64,000 nt of DNA from the NCBI GenBank assembly GCA_949840915.1, contig CATKXY010000001.1, forward strand, positions 1 through 64,000, read 5' to 3'. The stretch is from an uncultured Lachnospiraceae bacterium. GTDB taxonomy: Bacteria; Bacillota; Clostridia; Lachnospirales; Lachnospiraceae. The position numbers and the translations under genes were made by a program. The first letter of the stretch is position 1, and the number at the start of each line of letters is the position of its first letter. Of this stretch, positions 23,730-32,754 are shown in pieces. Under the pieces are notes generated by a model. The model made no database searches and was not told where the DNA came from. It saw nothing but the letters and a program-made list of their open reading frames with translations.

Positions 23730-24345
23730 TACAAAAATGATGAATCTGCCCAATCAACTTACGATTTTCAGGGTGATCCTGATCGTACCCTTTGTGCTGG
23801 TGCTTCTGGGAAGCATTCAGGGATGGGGACTTCACGAGGCTCTGTTCGGCGGCGTGGACGCTTATGCGGAGTATACGGCGCTGGCAATTTTTATCGTGGC
23901 GAGCCTGACGGATCTTCTGGACGGCAAAATAGCCAGAAAATATAATCTGGTGACGAATTTCGGCAAGTTTATGGATCCTCTGGCGGATAAGCTTTTAGTG
24001 TGCGCCGCCATGATCGTGCTGGTTGAGATGGGCAGGATCCCCTCCTGGGTGGTGGTAGTGATCATGAGCCGCGAGTTCATCATCAGCGGTTTCCGGCTGA
24101 TTGCCTCTGACAACGGGGTGGTGATTGCAGCCAACTATTGGGGGAAATTCAAAACCACCTTTCAGATGGTGATGATCTGTATGATGCTGGTGAAGGACGC
24201 GCCCTTTTTGAACTCGGCTGCACATCAGGAATATTTTGCGCTGGCTACGGACATCGTAATGTGGATCGCACTGGTGCTGACGGTAGTTTCTCTGGTGGAT
24301 TATCTGGTGAAAAACAGGAATGTGATGAAGGATGGTGTAAAATGA
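23716..24345 (+). CDS. pgsA: CDP-diacylglycerol-glycerol-3-phosphate 3-phosphatidyltransferase
   Basis: 209 residues. NLPNQLTIFRV start, then the CDP-alcohol phosphotransferase signature DGKIAR-x8-GKFMDPLADK (DGx2AR-x8-Gx3Dx3D) intact, followed by several membrane spans. It makes phosphatidylglycerophosphate in the membrane. It overlaps rimO by 14 nt and shares ATGA with cinA. Confidence 0.94.
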   Translation: MTKTNTKMMNLPNQLTIFRVILIVPFVLVLLGSIQGWGLHEALFGGVDAYAEYTALAIFIVASLTDLLDGKIARKYNLVTNFGKFMDPLADKLLVCAAMIVLVEMGRIPSWVVVVIMSREFIISGFRLIASDNGVVIAANYWGKFKTTFQMVMICMMLVKDAPFLNSAAHQEYFALATDIVMWIALVLTVVSLVDYLVKNRNVMKDGVK

Positions 24346-25601
24346 CAGTAGAATTGATCAGTGTGGGAACGGAAATTCTCTTGGGCAATATCGTGAATAC
24401 CAACGCGGCCTATCTGGCGGAGCAGTGTGCAGGATTAGGCCTGGCCTGTTATTTTCAGACTGTGGTGGGCGACAATGGGGAGCGGCTTGCTGCCGTCCTC
24501 AAATGCGCCTGTGAGCGCTCCGATATCGTGATCCTCTCAGGCGGCTTAGGGCCTACAGAGGATGATCTGACCAAAGAGGTCGCCGCCGAAGTCTGCGGCA
24601 GAAAGCTTGTAAAGAGCGATATGTGGACAGAGCGCATCCGGGAGTTTTTTACCGCCAGAAATACTACGCCCACAGAGAACAATTGGAAACAGGCGCTTGT
24701 GCCGGAGGGCGCGCTTGTCCTGGACAACCTGAACGGAACGGCTCCGGGAATGATCATAGAGCAGGAGAATGTGAAAGTTATCCTTCTGCCCGGCCCGCCC
24801 AACGAGCTGATTCCTCTGTTTGAGAAGGACGTCAGGCCCTATCTGGAGAAACTGACTCCCGGAGTCATCTATTCTCAGACGGTGAAGATCTGCGGCGTGG
24901 GAGAGAGCATGGCGGAGACAAAAGTAAAGGATCTGATCGATGCACAGACCAATCCCACGTTGGCCACCTATGCCAAGACAGGAGAGGTTCACATCCGTGT
25001 CACCGCCTCTGCGGAGAGCGCAAAGGAGGCAAAAAAGCTGACAAAGCCGGTGGTGAAGGAGCTGAAGGCCCGCTTTGGTGAGGATATTTACACCACGGAG
25101 GAGGATGTGACGCTGGAGAAGGCGGTGGAGGAGCTGCTGCGCTCCAATAAGCTGACTTTGACCTGTGCCGAATCCTGTACGGGCGGCCTGCTGTCCGCAA
25201 GACTGGTGAATGTGCCGGGTTCCTCGGAGGTGTTCCGCTCCGGTCTGGTGACTTATTCCAACAAGGCCAAGCGCAGGCTGTTAGGCGTGAAGAAGTCCAC
25301 GCTGCAGAAGCATGGCGCGGTCAGCTCGCGGACGGCGGAGGAGATGGCGAAAGGAGCTGCGCTTCTCAGCAAATGTGATGTGACTGTGGCGGTCACCGGA
25401 ATCGCCGGGCCGGACGGCGGCACCAAGGAGAAACCGGTAGGCCTGGTTTATATCGCCTGCAATGTGAAGGGGAAAGTTACTGTGAAGGAGTATCATTTCA
25501 GCGGCAACAGAGCCAAGGTTCGGGAGAGCTCGGTGGCTGCGGCCCTGACCTTGATGCGGAGCTGTATCCTGAAATATATCAGCGATGTGACCTTCGGATG
25601 A
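24342..25601 (+). CDS. cinA: CinA family protein (competence/damage-inducible; NMN amidohydrolase-type)
   Basis: 419 residues. The N-terminal MoCF/COG1058 domain starts TVELISVGTEILLGNIVNTNA with LSGGLGPTEDDLT; the C-terminal CinA domain carries CAESCTGGLLSARL and VTGIAGPDGGT, found in NMN deamidases and ADP-ribose pyrophosphatases of pyridine-nucleotide salvage. The ATG at 24342 overlaps the pgsA stop (ATGA). The cinA-recA neighbourhood is the classical Firmicutes arrangement, but a terminator separates them here. Confidence 0.94.
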   Translation: MTVELISVGTEILLGNIVNTNAAYLAEQCAGLGLACYFQTVVGDNGERLAAVLKCACERSDIVILSGGLGPTEDDLTKEVAAEVCGRKLVKSDMWTERIREFFTARNTTPTENNWKQALVPEGALVLDNLNGTAPGMIIEQENVKVILLPGPPNELIPLFEKDVRPYLEKLTPGVIYSQTVKICGVGESMAETKVKDLIDAQTNPTLATYAKTGEVHIRVTASAESAKEAKKLTKPVVKELKARFGEDIYTTEEDVTLEKAVEELLRSNKLTLTCAESCTGGLLSARLVNVPGSSEVFRSGLVTYSNKAKRRLLGVKKSTLQKHGAVSSRTAEEMAKGAALLSKCDVTVAVTGIAGPDGGTKEKPVGLVYIACNVKGKVTVKEYHFSGNRAKVRESSVAAALTLMRSCILKYISDVTFG

Positions 25602-25677
25602 GTTTAGGAGAGACCGCCGCAAGATGCCGTATGCTTGCGGCGCATCTCTTTGATGAATAAAAGTCCCGGCCGGTCCA

Positions 25678-25710
25678 AATGCAAATCGGACTTGTCTGCG
25701 GCATTTTTTT
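25678..25710 (+). terminator. terminator after cinA
   Basis: AAATGC pairs with GCATTT around an inner GGAC-TT-GTCT hairpin, then seven T. A second GC-rich hairpin (GCCGCAAG/CTTGCGGC, 25616-25641) precedes it. The remaining ~260 bp to recA carries only the recA control region. Confidence 0.75.
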
Positions 25711-25902
25711 GTGTTACATTTAGAGTGTCTGATACTTCTTTTATAAATCTATATTTTTTCCGGCGTTTCGCCATATTTTCAGATTACAGAAGTGGGCTGA
25801 GTTTCAGATGTAGAACAAAATATGGGAGGGATGCCTTTGAGAGAGTTTTAATGGACATGTAATGGTCTAATCTATGTTTCATAAAATTGCAGTTGACAAA
25901 AC

Positions 25903-25916
25903 CGAACAAATGTTTT
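25903..25916 (+). promoter_or_regulatory. LexA (SOS) box upstream of recA
   Basis: CGAACAAATGTTTT matches the Gram-positive LexA operator CGAAC-N4-GTTYG in 5' half and spacing, with a slightly degenerate 3' end. It lies 7 bp upstream of a TATAAT -10 box (25923-25928), so bound LexA would block recA transcription. TTGACA at 25893-25898 is too far (24 bp) to be a normal -35. Confidence 0.75.
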
Positions 25917-25970
25917 ATTCTGTATAATATCAGAGAGAACATCTGTTCCTTGCGAGAAGGAGATAAGAAT

Positions 25971-27089
25971 ATGGAAAGAGAAGAGAAACTCAAAGCGTTG
26001 GATGCGGCCATCAGCCAGTTGGAGAAGCAGTACGGAAAGGGAACCGTGATGAAGCTGGGAGACCCGTCGGCGCAGATGAATGTGGAGACGATTCCCACGG
26101 GTTCCCTGAGTCTTGATCTTGCGCTGGGACTGGGCGGCATTCCCAAGGGAAGGATCGTGGAGATTTACGGGCCGGAGTCGAGCGGTAAGACCACGGTGAC
26201 CTTACATATGATTGCTGAGGTGCAGAAGCGCGGCGGTATTGCCGGATTTATTGATGCGGAGCATGCACTGGATCCTGTGTATGCGCGCAATATCGGTGTG
26301 GATATCGACAATCTGTATATTTCCCAGCCTGACAATGGTGAGCAGGCCATGGAGATCGCTGAGACGATGGTGCGTTCCGGTGCCATCGATATCGTGGTGG
26401 TTGACTCTGTGGCAGCATTGGTACCCAAGGCGGAGATTGACGGCGATATGGGGGACAGCCATGTGGGGCTGCAGGCGAGACTGATGTCCCAGGCGCTCCG
26501 CAAGCTCACTGCCGTTATCAGCAAGTCTAACTGTACGGTGGTGTTCATCAACCAGCTGCGCGAGAAGATTGGCGTCATGTTCGGCAACCCGGAGACTACA
26601 ACCGGCGGCCGTGCGCTGAAGTTTTACTCCTCTGTGCGGCTGGATGTGCGCAAGATTGAATCGCTGAAGCAGGGAGGCGAAGTCATCGGTAACCGCACCA
26701 GAGTGAAGGTGGTAAAGAATAAAATAGCACCGCCCTTTAAGGAGGCGGAGTTTGATATCATGTTCGGCGAGGGTATCTCCATGGTAGGTGATATTCTCGA
26801 TCTGGCGGCAGGTATCGACGTGATTGTGAAATCCGGTGCATGGTATGCCTACGGCGGAAACAAGATCGGGCAGGGACGCGAGAATGCGAAGCAGTACCTG
26901 AAGGATAATCCCGCAGTCTGCGAGGAGGTTGCAGCAAAGGTGCGGGCTCATTACGGTCTCGACGGTACGCCGGACGTCCCGTCAGCGGACGCGGGGGAAG
27001 GAAAGAGTACAGGCTCCGCAAAGGGTTCATCTTCCGCAAAGGATTCGGCCGGCTCGCGCGCAGCCAAAAAGGGGCAGGATGAGGCATAA
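25971..27089 (+). CDS. recA: RecA recombinase
   Basis: 372 residues. Walker A GPESSGKT (67-74), the [22 protein letters not shown] segment with the MAW/L1 region, [22 protein letters not shown] (L2), and a normal core. The C-terminal ~35 residues form a Gly/Ser/Ala/Lys-rich disordered tail. RecA forms filaments on ssDNA for strand exchange and SOS induction. The true start is the ATG at 25971 behind GAAGGAGATAAG; the longer frame from 25887 covers the promoter. Preceded by a LexA box and followed, with 1-nt overlap, by recX. Confidence 0.97.
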   Translation: MEREEKLKALDAAISQLEKQYGKGTVMKLGDPSAQMNVETIPTGSLSLDLALGLGGIPKGRIVEIYGPESSGKTTVTLHMIAEVQKRGGIAGFIDAEHALDPVYARNIGVDIDNLYISQPDNGEQAMEIAETMVRSGAIDIVVVDSVAALVPKAEIDGDMGDSHVGLQARLMSQALRKLTAVISKSNCTVVFINQLREKIGVMFGNPETTTGGRALKFYSSVRLDVRKIESLKQGGEVIGNRTRVKVVKNKIAPPFKEAEFDIMFGEGISMVGDILDLAAGIDVIVKSGAWYAYGGNKIGQGRENAKQYLKDNPAVCEEVAAKVRAHYGLDGTPDVPSADAGEGKSTGSAKGSSSAKDSAGSRAAKKGQDEA

Positions 27090-27694
27090 TGCAGATCACA
27101 CAGATTGAGGAGCTCACAAAGGCCAGGAGCAGGGTTTGGATTGACAATGCCCCGGCCTTTGTCTTATACAAGGGCGAGCTTCGCCGCTGTCAGATAGAGG
27201 AGAACGGCGAACTGCCGGAGGAAACCTATCGCGTTATCCTGGAGGAGATTCTGCCTAAACGCGCGAAGCTGCGGGCATTAAATCTCTTGAAGGACCGGGA
27301 GTATACGACGGCCCAGCTCCGCGCGAAGCTCAGGCAGGGTTCTTATCCGGAACAGATTATAGAGGAGGCGCTGGAGTATGTCGCCTCCTATCACTACACA
27401 GACGATCTGCGCTATGCCGTCCAGTATATTTTCTGCCATGAGGATAATCGCAGCCGCAGGCGTATCGAACAGGATCTGCAGAGCAAAGGAATCTCTGCCG
27501 CGACAATTCAGGCGGCGTGGAACGCATGGGAGGAACAGGGCGGTTCACAGGATGAGACAGAGATGATGCGCAGGCTTTTAGAGAAGCGTCATTACAATCC
27601 CGATACTGCGGATTTTGCAGAGCGGCAGCGTCAGGCAGCGTTTCTTGTGCGCCGGGGATTTCCCATTGACAGCGTCCGCCGGATCTTGCAGTAA
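27089..27694 (+). CDS. recX: RecX, regulator of RecA
   Basis: 201 residues of three-helix repeat modules typical of RecX: ALNLLKDREYTTAQLRAKL, YTDDLRYAVQYI, RSRRRIEQDLQSKGI and the C-terminal FLVRRGFPIDSVRRIL. It inhibits or modulates RecA filaments. The start overlaps the recA stop (TAATG), so the two are translationally coupled. Confidence 0.92.
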   Translation: MQITQIEELTKARSRVWIDNAPAFVLYKGELRRCQIEENGELPEETYRVILEEILPKRAKLRALNLLKDREYTTAQLRAKLRQGSYPEQIIEEALEYVASYHYTDDLRYAVQYIFCHEDNRSRRRIEQDLQSKGISAATIQAAWNAWEEQGGSQDETEMMRRLLEKRHYNPDTADFAERQRQAAFLVRRGFPIDSVRRILQ

Positions 27695-27769
27695 CGCGGA
27701 TATTCCCTTCAATCATAAGATTTCAGGCCGGATTACAACAATTTTATTTTGATTGGGACGTACTTCTAC

Positions 27770-27798
27770 TTGACATTGCAGTTAAATGAGTTTAAAAT
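27770..27798 (+). promoter_or_regulatory. rny promoter with flanking inverted repeat
   Basis: TTGACA (27770-27775), 17-bp spacer, TAAAAT (27793-27798). A GTTAAAT/ATTTAAC repeat (27781-27787 and 27797-27803) overlaps the spacer and the end of the -10 and could be an operator. Two small hairpins (27830-27855 region) follow in the 5' leader. Confidence 0.65.
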
Positions 27799-27891
27799 TT
27801 AACTGTTGTAAATTGCTTGTTTGATTGTTTATCAAACCTGTTTTACAGGCAAATGGTACAATGAAAATTAAATAAAGGAGGTGCTCCTGTA

Positions 27892-29454
27892 ATGACGCTG
27901 CAATGGATACTTATCATGATTGCAGTCGCATTGGTTTGCATCCTTGTCTCCGCTTTCGTTACCTATATGGCTACGATTTCTTACATGAAGAAATCAGCAG
28001 CCAACACGATTGGAAACGCAGAAGAGAAGGCGAGAGAGATTATCGATGATGCACTTAAGACCGCAGAGACCAAGAAGCGTGAATCATTGCTTGAGATCAA
28101 GGAAGAGACCATTCGGACGAAGAATGAACTCGATAAGGAGATCAAGGAACGCAGGTCTGAGGTACAGCGGGATGAGCGCAGAGTACAGCAGAAAGAGTCG
28201 AACATCGATAAAAAGGCCGATGCGCTGGAAAGGCGTGAGCAGAGTTTGGCAGCCAGAGAAGATTCCCTCAACAAGATGAAGGATGAGGTCTCCAAGCTGA
28301 ATGAGCAACGGTTACAGGAACTGGAACGAATTTCAGGTTTAACCTCTGAACAGGCAAAAGACTACTTATTGAAAATTGTTGAAGATGAAGTGAAACATGA
28401 AACGGCCGTGATGATCAAAGAAATGGAGAGTCGGGCCAAGGAGGAAGCTGACAAGAAGGCGAAGGAATATGTCGTCTCCGCGATTCAGAGATGTGCTGCA
28501 GACCATGTCTCTGAGACCACGATTTCTGTCGTGCAGCTTCCCAGCGATGAGATGAAGGGAAGGATCATCGGTCGTGAGGGACGTAATATACGTACCTTGG
28601 AGACCATGACAGGCGTGGATCTGATTATCGACGATACGCCCGAAGCAGTGATTCTCTCCGGATTTGATCCAATCCGCCGCGAGGTGGCGAGAATTGCTCT
28701 TGAGAAATTAATTGTTGACGGCCGAATCCATCCGGCAAGAATCGAAGAGATGGTAGAGAAGGCTCAAAGAGAAGTTGAAGTAATGATTAAGGAGGAGGGT
28801 GAGGCTGCCACTCTGGAAGTCGGAGTACATGGCATTCACCCGGAGCTTGTAAGATTACTTGGAAAGATGAAGTTCCGTACCAGCTACGGCCAGAACGCAT
28901 TAAAGCATTCTATCGAGGTGGCGCAGCTCTCAGGACTGCTTGCCGCTGAGATGGGGCTTGATGTGAGACTTGCCAAGAGAGCCGGACTTCTTCATGATAT
29001 CGGTAAATCCGTGGATCATGAGATGGAGGGCTCACATGTGCAGCTTGGTGCCGAGCTTTGCAGAAAGTACAAGGAGAACGCTGTGGTCATTAACGCAGTT
29101 GAGTCTCATCATGGCGACGTAGAAGCCACATCCCTGATTGCATGTATTGTACAAGCTGCTGATACAATCTCTGCTGCAAGACCGGGAGCTAGAAGGGAAA
29201 CATTGGAAACCTACACTAGCAGATTAAGACAGTTAGAAGAAATAACAAACAATTTCAAAGGTGTAGAAAAGTCTTTTGCTATTCAGGCAGGTCGTGAAGT
29301 TCGTGTTATGGTTGTGCCCGAGCAGGTTACAGATGCCGATATGGTGCTGATGGCTCGTGATATCTCCAAGCAGATTGAGGCTGAGATGGAATATCCGGGA
29401 CAGATCAAGATTAATGTGATCCGCGAGAGCAGAGTGATCGATTACGCAAAGTAA
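27892..29454 (+). CDS. rny: ribonuclease Y
   Basis: 520 residues. One N-terminal membrane anchor (about 5-25), a long charged coiled coil (30-200), a KH RNA-binding domain ([19 protein letters not shown], about 220-280) and the HD hydrolase domain with [12 protein letters not shown] (H368-D369). RNase Y starts mRNA decay at the membrane and is the main endonuclease of Firmicutes lacking RNase E. It starts with AAAGGAGGTGCTCC upstream; GGAG-GTG-CTCC can fold on itself and may mask the ribosome site. Good terminator at 29528. Confidence 0.97.
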   Translation: MTLQWILIMIAVALVCILVSAFVTYMATISYMKKSAANTIGNAEEKAREIIDDALKTAETKKRESLLEIKEETIRTKNELDKEIKERRSEVQRDERRVQQKESNIDKKADALERREQSLAAREDSLNKMKDEVSKLNEQRLQELERISGLTSEQAKDYLLKIVEDEVKHETAVMIKEMESRAKEEADKKAKEYVVSAIQRCAADHVSETTISVVQLPSDEMKGRIIGREGRNIRTLETMTGVDLIIDDTPEAVILSGFDPIRREVARIALEKLIVDGRIHPARIEEMVEKAQREVEVMIKEEGEAATLEVGVHGIHPELVRLLGKMKFRTSYGQNALKHSIEVAQLSGLLAAEMGLDVRLAKRAGLLHDIGKSVDHEMEGSHVQLGAELCRKYKENAVVINAVESHHGDVEATSLIACIVQAADTISAARPGARRETLETYTSRLRQLEEITNNFKGVEKSFAIQAGREVRVMVVPEQVTDADMVLMARDISKQIEAEMEYPGQIKINVIRESRVIDYAK

Positions 29455-29527
29455 GCGCACGAAATCATAGACAGTTCAGGACAGAAATGTTAGTCAAAAT
29501 TTCATAAAAAAATAAAATTTTATTTCT

Positions 29528-29557
29528 GCCACCAGATGAAAACTGGTGGCAGTTTTT
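29528..29557 (+). terminator. rny terminator, target of a group II intron fragment
   Basis: GCCACCAG (29528-29535) pairs with CTGGTGGC (29543-29550), then AG and five T. The intron fragment begins directly after the T-run. Confidence 0.85.
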
Positions 29558-30204
29558 AGTTTGCGCGCCATGGGCGCGCTCTAACGGGTGAAAGTCCCGA
29601 ACACGCATAGGCAACGAGGAAGTGCGCAGCCGAACAGCAAGGGTGTCCATTGTGAGGTGGAATCTGAAGAAAGCTGTAGGCAAACCCTTGGTCCGACGGG
29701 CAGAAATCACATATAAAGCTCGGGAATACGGATAAGTCTGCTAAAAGAGATGAAGTCCAAAAGTTGCCGGAAGTACGAGTAGATGTGGCGGATAGATGAG
29801 GGGAAAGAGCGAGCACTTTAAGCGTGGAGGTCTCACTGGCGGAATCATTAGCTGTAGTAACAACGAACAGTGAGAAGTTAGTAGAGGCCATAGTAGTGAG
29901 CAACTCACTCCGATATTTGAGGAACAGTTTTACGACCACAGTTACGTGTTTAGACCGAACCGATGCGCACAACAGGCAGTCCTGAAAGCATTGGAGATGA
30001 TGAATGACGGACACAGCTGGATAGTGGACATCGACCTTGTAAAGTTCTTTGACACAGTAGACTGTAGAGCATGACAAGCTGATGACTATCTTTGGACGGA
30101 CAATAAAGGACGGAGATGTCATATCGGTAGTAAGAAAGTTTCTGGTCAGCGGGGTGATGATCGACGATGAGTATGAAGATACGATAGTCGGCACGCCACA
30201 GGGA
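29558..30204 (+). mobile_element. decayed group II intron, copy 1 (5' RNA part plus RT remnant)
   Basis: Starts just after the rny terminator with TTTGCGCGCCATGGGC and shows the domain I hallmarks AACGGGTGAAAGTCCCG and CAGCAAGGGTGTCCATTG. The 181 bp 29553-29733 match 34411-34591 without gaps at about 93%. The 3' half carries a reverse-transcriptase remnant (29907-30204). No domain V or VI is visible, so it cannot splice or move on its own. Its place behind a terminator hairpin is typical of bacterial class C introns. Confidence 0.8.
29907..30204 (+). pseudogene. group II intron reverse transcriptase remnant
   Basis: Translation gives TPIFEEQFYDHSYVFRPNR, then AVLKALEMMNDGHSWIVDIDL, KFFDTVD, a stop, and after a frameshift HDKLMTIFGRTIKDG, VVRKFLVSGVMIDD and VGTPQG. 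This matches RT palm blocks 2-4 of LtrA-like intron-encoded proteins. The N-terminus, the YADD active site, the maturase domain and the 3' end are missing. Confidence 0.85.
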
Positions 30205-30332
30205 TGAAAACATATCGTATCAGGGCATAAATTTATGCTAAATGGATAACAGATGATTTATAGGGGAGATACTAAAGAAATAAGAAAAAATAAAATACAT
30301 CTGGATAAAGCACAAAACAATTTACAAAACGC

Positions 30333-30360
30333 TTGACAAATTCTTAGTGGATGATAAAAT
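30333..30360 (+). promoter_or_regulatory. promoter of the HTH/zinc-peptidase operon
   Basis: TTGACA (30333-30338), 16-bp spacer, TAAAAT (30355-30360), about 59 bp before the ATG at 30419. Confidence 0.7.
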
Positions 30361-30418
30361 AAATATAAGAATGAGCAAGTGTATCTCTTGAATTGTTAAT
30401 ATTTGGGGAGGAACTATT

Positions 30419-31210
30419 ATGAATTGTAATGTGTTGAAGTTTGTTGATGAGTCTCCGATAATCAAAGTAATTGTAAAAGCTTTACAAAATGCCTATGGAA
30501 TTGACTATAGACAACTAAGAGAAAATGATGAAATGGTAGCCCATATGTATACAGGGTTTTGGAAGATATGTAGGTTCGATACGAATCTTACTGAAATGTT
30601 GAAGATTGAAGGTATTGAGGTGTCTTGTTTTGACCGACATGGATGGAAGGTCTATTTTGTCGCAGACCATCAAAATAGGCGCACGTTTAATATTATTTCA
30701 AAAGCGACATTGCAGAGAGTACGTTGTAAGCGGGGGGGTAAGATTCCGCATTATTCCAGAACCTTTTTGTATGTTGAGAATTCAAATGTGCAGGCGATAA
30801 ATCATCAAATCACTTTATTTGATTATGGAGTTGAAGGTACTGAATTGGATGATTTCACAAATGATGAATTTCTCAATGATTATACCCATATCACAGAGGG
30901 GATAATTGAGCCGAATGTACACTATGATCATTTTATAATCGTTTATGAGGCAAATGAAAAAGGAATTAAGGATTGTTCCATAAAATATTTTAATCCGATG
31001 TTTGAGGTGGCAGAGGAACTGCCGTTGATGAAGTTCATAGAGCCTGACTATACGACACTTACAGCACCTCCTGAATCTCCGAAAGAACCTGTGGATAAAG
31101 CCTCTATTGCGTTCAAACTTAAACCGGGACTAAAAAAGACCTATGAGCAAGAACCTAACAAAAAACAAACTACATCGTTACATAAAATGGAGCAACAAAA
31201 AGATAAATAA
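30419..31210 (+). CDS. unknown island protein, partner of the HTH-ImmA/IrrE gene
   Basis: 263 residues, not recognised with confidence. The first ~200 residues look like a folded alpha/beta domain (ESPIIKVIVKALQNAYG, MYTGFWKICRFDTNL, YVENSNVQAIN); the last ~60 are a disordered, proline- and lysine-rich tail. No membrane span or signal peptide. Start: ATG behind GGGGAGG. The next gene, an XRE-HTH fused to a zinc peptidase, begins 44 bp later on the same strand. In phage and mobile-element contexts this layout often means the first protein is a toxin or is cleaved by the peptidase. AT-rich, inside the 29.5-34.6 kb island. Confidence 0.65.
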   Translation: MNCNVLKFVDESPIIKVIVKALQNAYGIDYRQLRENDEMVAHMYTGFWKICRFDTNLTEMLKIEGIEVSCFDRHGWKVYFVADHQNRRTFNIISKATLQRVRCKRGGKIPHYSRTFLYVENSNVQAINHQITLFDYGVEGTELDDFTNDEFLNDYTHITEGIIEPNVHYDHFIIVYEANEKGIKDCSIKYFNPMFEVAEELPLMKFIEPDYTTLTAPPESPKEPVDKASIAFKLKPGLKKTYEQEPNKKQTTSLHKMEQQKDK

Positions 31211-31254
31211 TTTTGAGTTTTTTCAGAAAAAATTACATTGGGAGAGGGCACATT

Positions 31255-32448
31255 ATGAAAAACGATCAATTTAATGGGAATAGATTGAGGGAGGCTCTCC
31301 AATATCGTGGTAAGCGTATGGCAGATCTTGCGGAAGAAACAGGAATATCAAGACAATCTTTTTCGGCATATGTCAATGGAACAAATAGACCATCACAAGA
31401 AAATGTCTGGGCTATTGCCAAAGCGCTTGATTTTCCGATTGAATATTTTAAACAAGCAGATATGCCTTGTATGCGAACTGAGACAACTTATTTTAGGTCT
31501 CAGGCATCTGCAACAAAAATGATCCGTGAAGAGCAAAAAGCAAAAATGAAGCAAGCAGTAGCATTATTTGATTTTTTTAATCGAAAATATATTGATTATG
31601 ATGATTATATAGAGCCCAAGCTGGACACAAAGCTGACTGAAATAGAAGATGATCCAAATATGTATATGCAAATAGAGAAAATTGCGGATGAGGTAAGAGA
31701 ACAATGGAGTCTCGGAAGAGGTCCAATTGAAAATGTGCAGAATGTGCTAGAGCTTCATGGAATAATTGTGACAGGGTTTCCGGTGTCAGGTAATGGCAAA
31801 ATAGATGCTTTTAGTCAGAAACTTAAGACCGAAGAAGAAAAAGATGTTTTTATTGTTGCGTTGGGAATAGGCCAGAAGCCTATTCAGAGGCTTCGCTTTG
31901 ATATGTGCCATGAACTGGGACATATTATTTTGCATCCATGGGAAGATAGTGAAGACGAATTGCATAGAGATAGGTTTAATCTTGTGGAAAAACAAGCAAA
32001 TATATTTGCCAGTGCTTTTTTATTGCCTCGTGAAACATTCCTTAAGGATGTTGGAAATCATGCTACTGAGCTTGAACATTATAGGATATTAAAAAAAAGA
32101 TGGAATGTGTCAATGCAGGCCATGGTATACAGAGCATGGCAGATAGGAATTATAAGTTCAACGCAGTTTCAGTATATGATGCGTCAATTTGCAAAGAACG
32201 GCTGGCGAAAAAAAGAGCCGGGAGATCGTCCCGCAGACATAAACGATACTGTATATAAGATGGCAATCAAGTTGTTGTTTGATGGAGGATATCTTACACC
32301 GGAGCGTTTAAAGAAGGAACTTTATAAGGAGAATATTGGTTTAGGGAATAGGGATCTTGAAGAACTGATGCATTTAGATAAAGGAACTTTGGATTCAACT
32401 GATATACCCAATAAGATAATAGATATTAAAAGTATATTGAAAGGATGA
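31255..32448 (+). CDS. XRE-type HTH regulator fused to ImmA/IrrE zinc metallopeptidase
   Basis: 397 residues. Residues 8-65 form an XRE helix-turn-helix (NRLREALQYRGKRMADLAEETGISRQ, YVNGTNRPS). Residues ~170-290 form the COG2856 peptidase with the zinc motif HELGH (in MCHELGHIILHPW) and a downstream ANIFASAFLLP, where the glutamine in KQAN replaces the usual glutamate-rich EANxFA form. The C-terminal ~100 residues are helical. Such proteins repress their own operon and cleave a partner or regulator on a signal, as ImmA and RosmerTA-type antitoxins do. The ATG at 31255 follows GGGAGAGGG. Co-transcribed with the 30419 gene. Confidence 0.9.
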   Translation: MKNDQFNGNRLREALQYRGKRMADLAEETGISRQSFSAYVNGTNRPSQENVWAIAKALDFPIEYFKQADMPCMRTETTYFRSQASATKMIREEQKAKMKQAVALFDFFNRKYIDYDDYIEPKLDTKLTEIEDDPNMYMQIEKIADEVREQWSLGRGPIENVQNVLELHGIIVTGFPVSGNGKIDAFSQKLKTEEEKDVFIVALGIGQKPIQRLRFDMCHELGHIILHPWEDSEDELHRDRFNLVEKQANIFASAFLLPRETFLKDVGNHATELEHYRILKKRWNVSMQAMVYRAWQIGIISSTQFQYMMRQFAKNGWRKKEPGDRPADINDTVYKMAIKLLFDGGYLTPERLKKELYKENIGLGNRDLEELMHLDKGTLDSTDIPNKIIDIKSILKG

Positions 32449-32754
32449 TTTTATTTCCATCTTCCAGCGTCTGGAATTCGATTTTCCCATATAGGCAGTT
32501 CTGGCGTTGAGCGTCGGCTTACAGTTGCCGCTGCCGTCAACAGGGAGGTTTCTCGGTAAAACAGACTTTAAATTGAATTCGATGAAAGGTGAAGGACACG
32601 TTTACCAATGTATTTTAGCAGTCTGTACAGAGAATTCGATATATGAAATTAATGAAATGTTAAAAAATGGAATTATGCTATATTCTATGATGTCTTGGTA
32701 AAAATATAGTAGGAGTAACAGCTATTGTTGTCATGATGAAAGTGGGGTGCATCC
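32449..32754 (+). other. 306-bp non-coding patch with decayed mobile DNA
   Basis: No convincing gene. The 9-mer GAATTCGAT occurs three times (32474, 32575, 32632). A GC-richer patch at about 32505-32570 reads as SVGLQLPLPSTGRFLGKTDF in one frame, preserved in a 64-codon ORF (32507-32701) that lacks a ribosome site. It looks like a leftover of a larger mobile element. Confidence 0.4.

Noticed and set aside
25893..25898. TTGACA as -35 of recA
   Set aside because: 24 bp from the TATAAT box, too far for sigma-A recognition.
29465..29710. Minus-strand ORF repeated at 34377-34568
   Set aside because: Both copies are antisense readings of the group II intron 5' fragments. Their similarity reflects RNA conservation, not a protein.
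32507..32701. 64-codon ORF with SVGLQLPLPSTGRFLGK
   Set aside because: No ribosome site and short; best seen as a leftover of mobile DNA.
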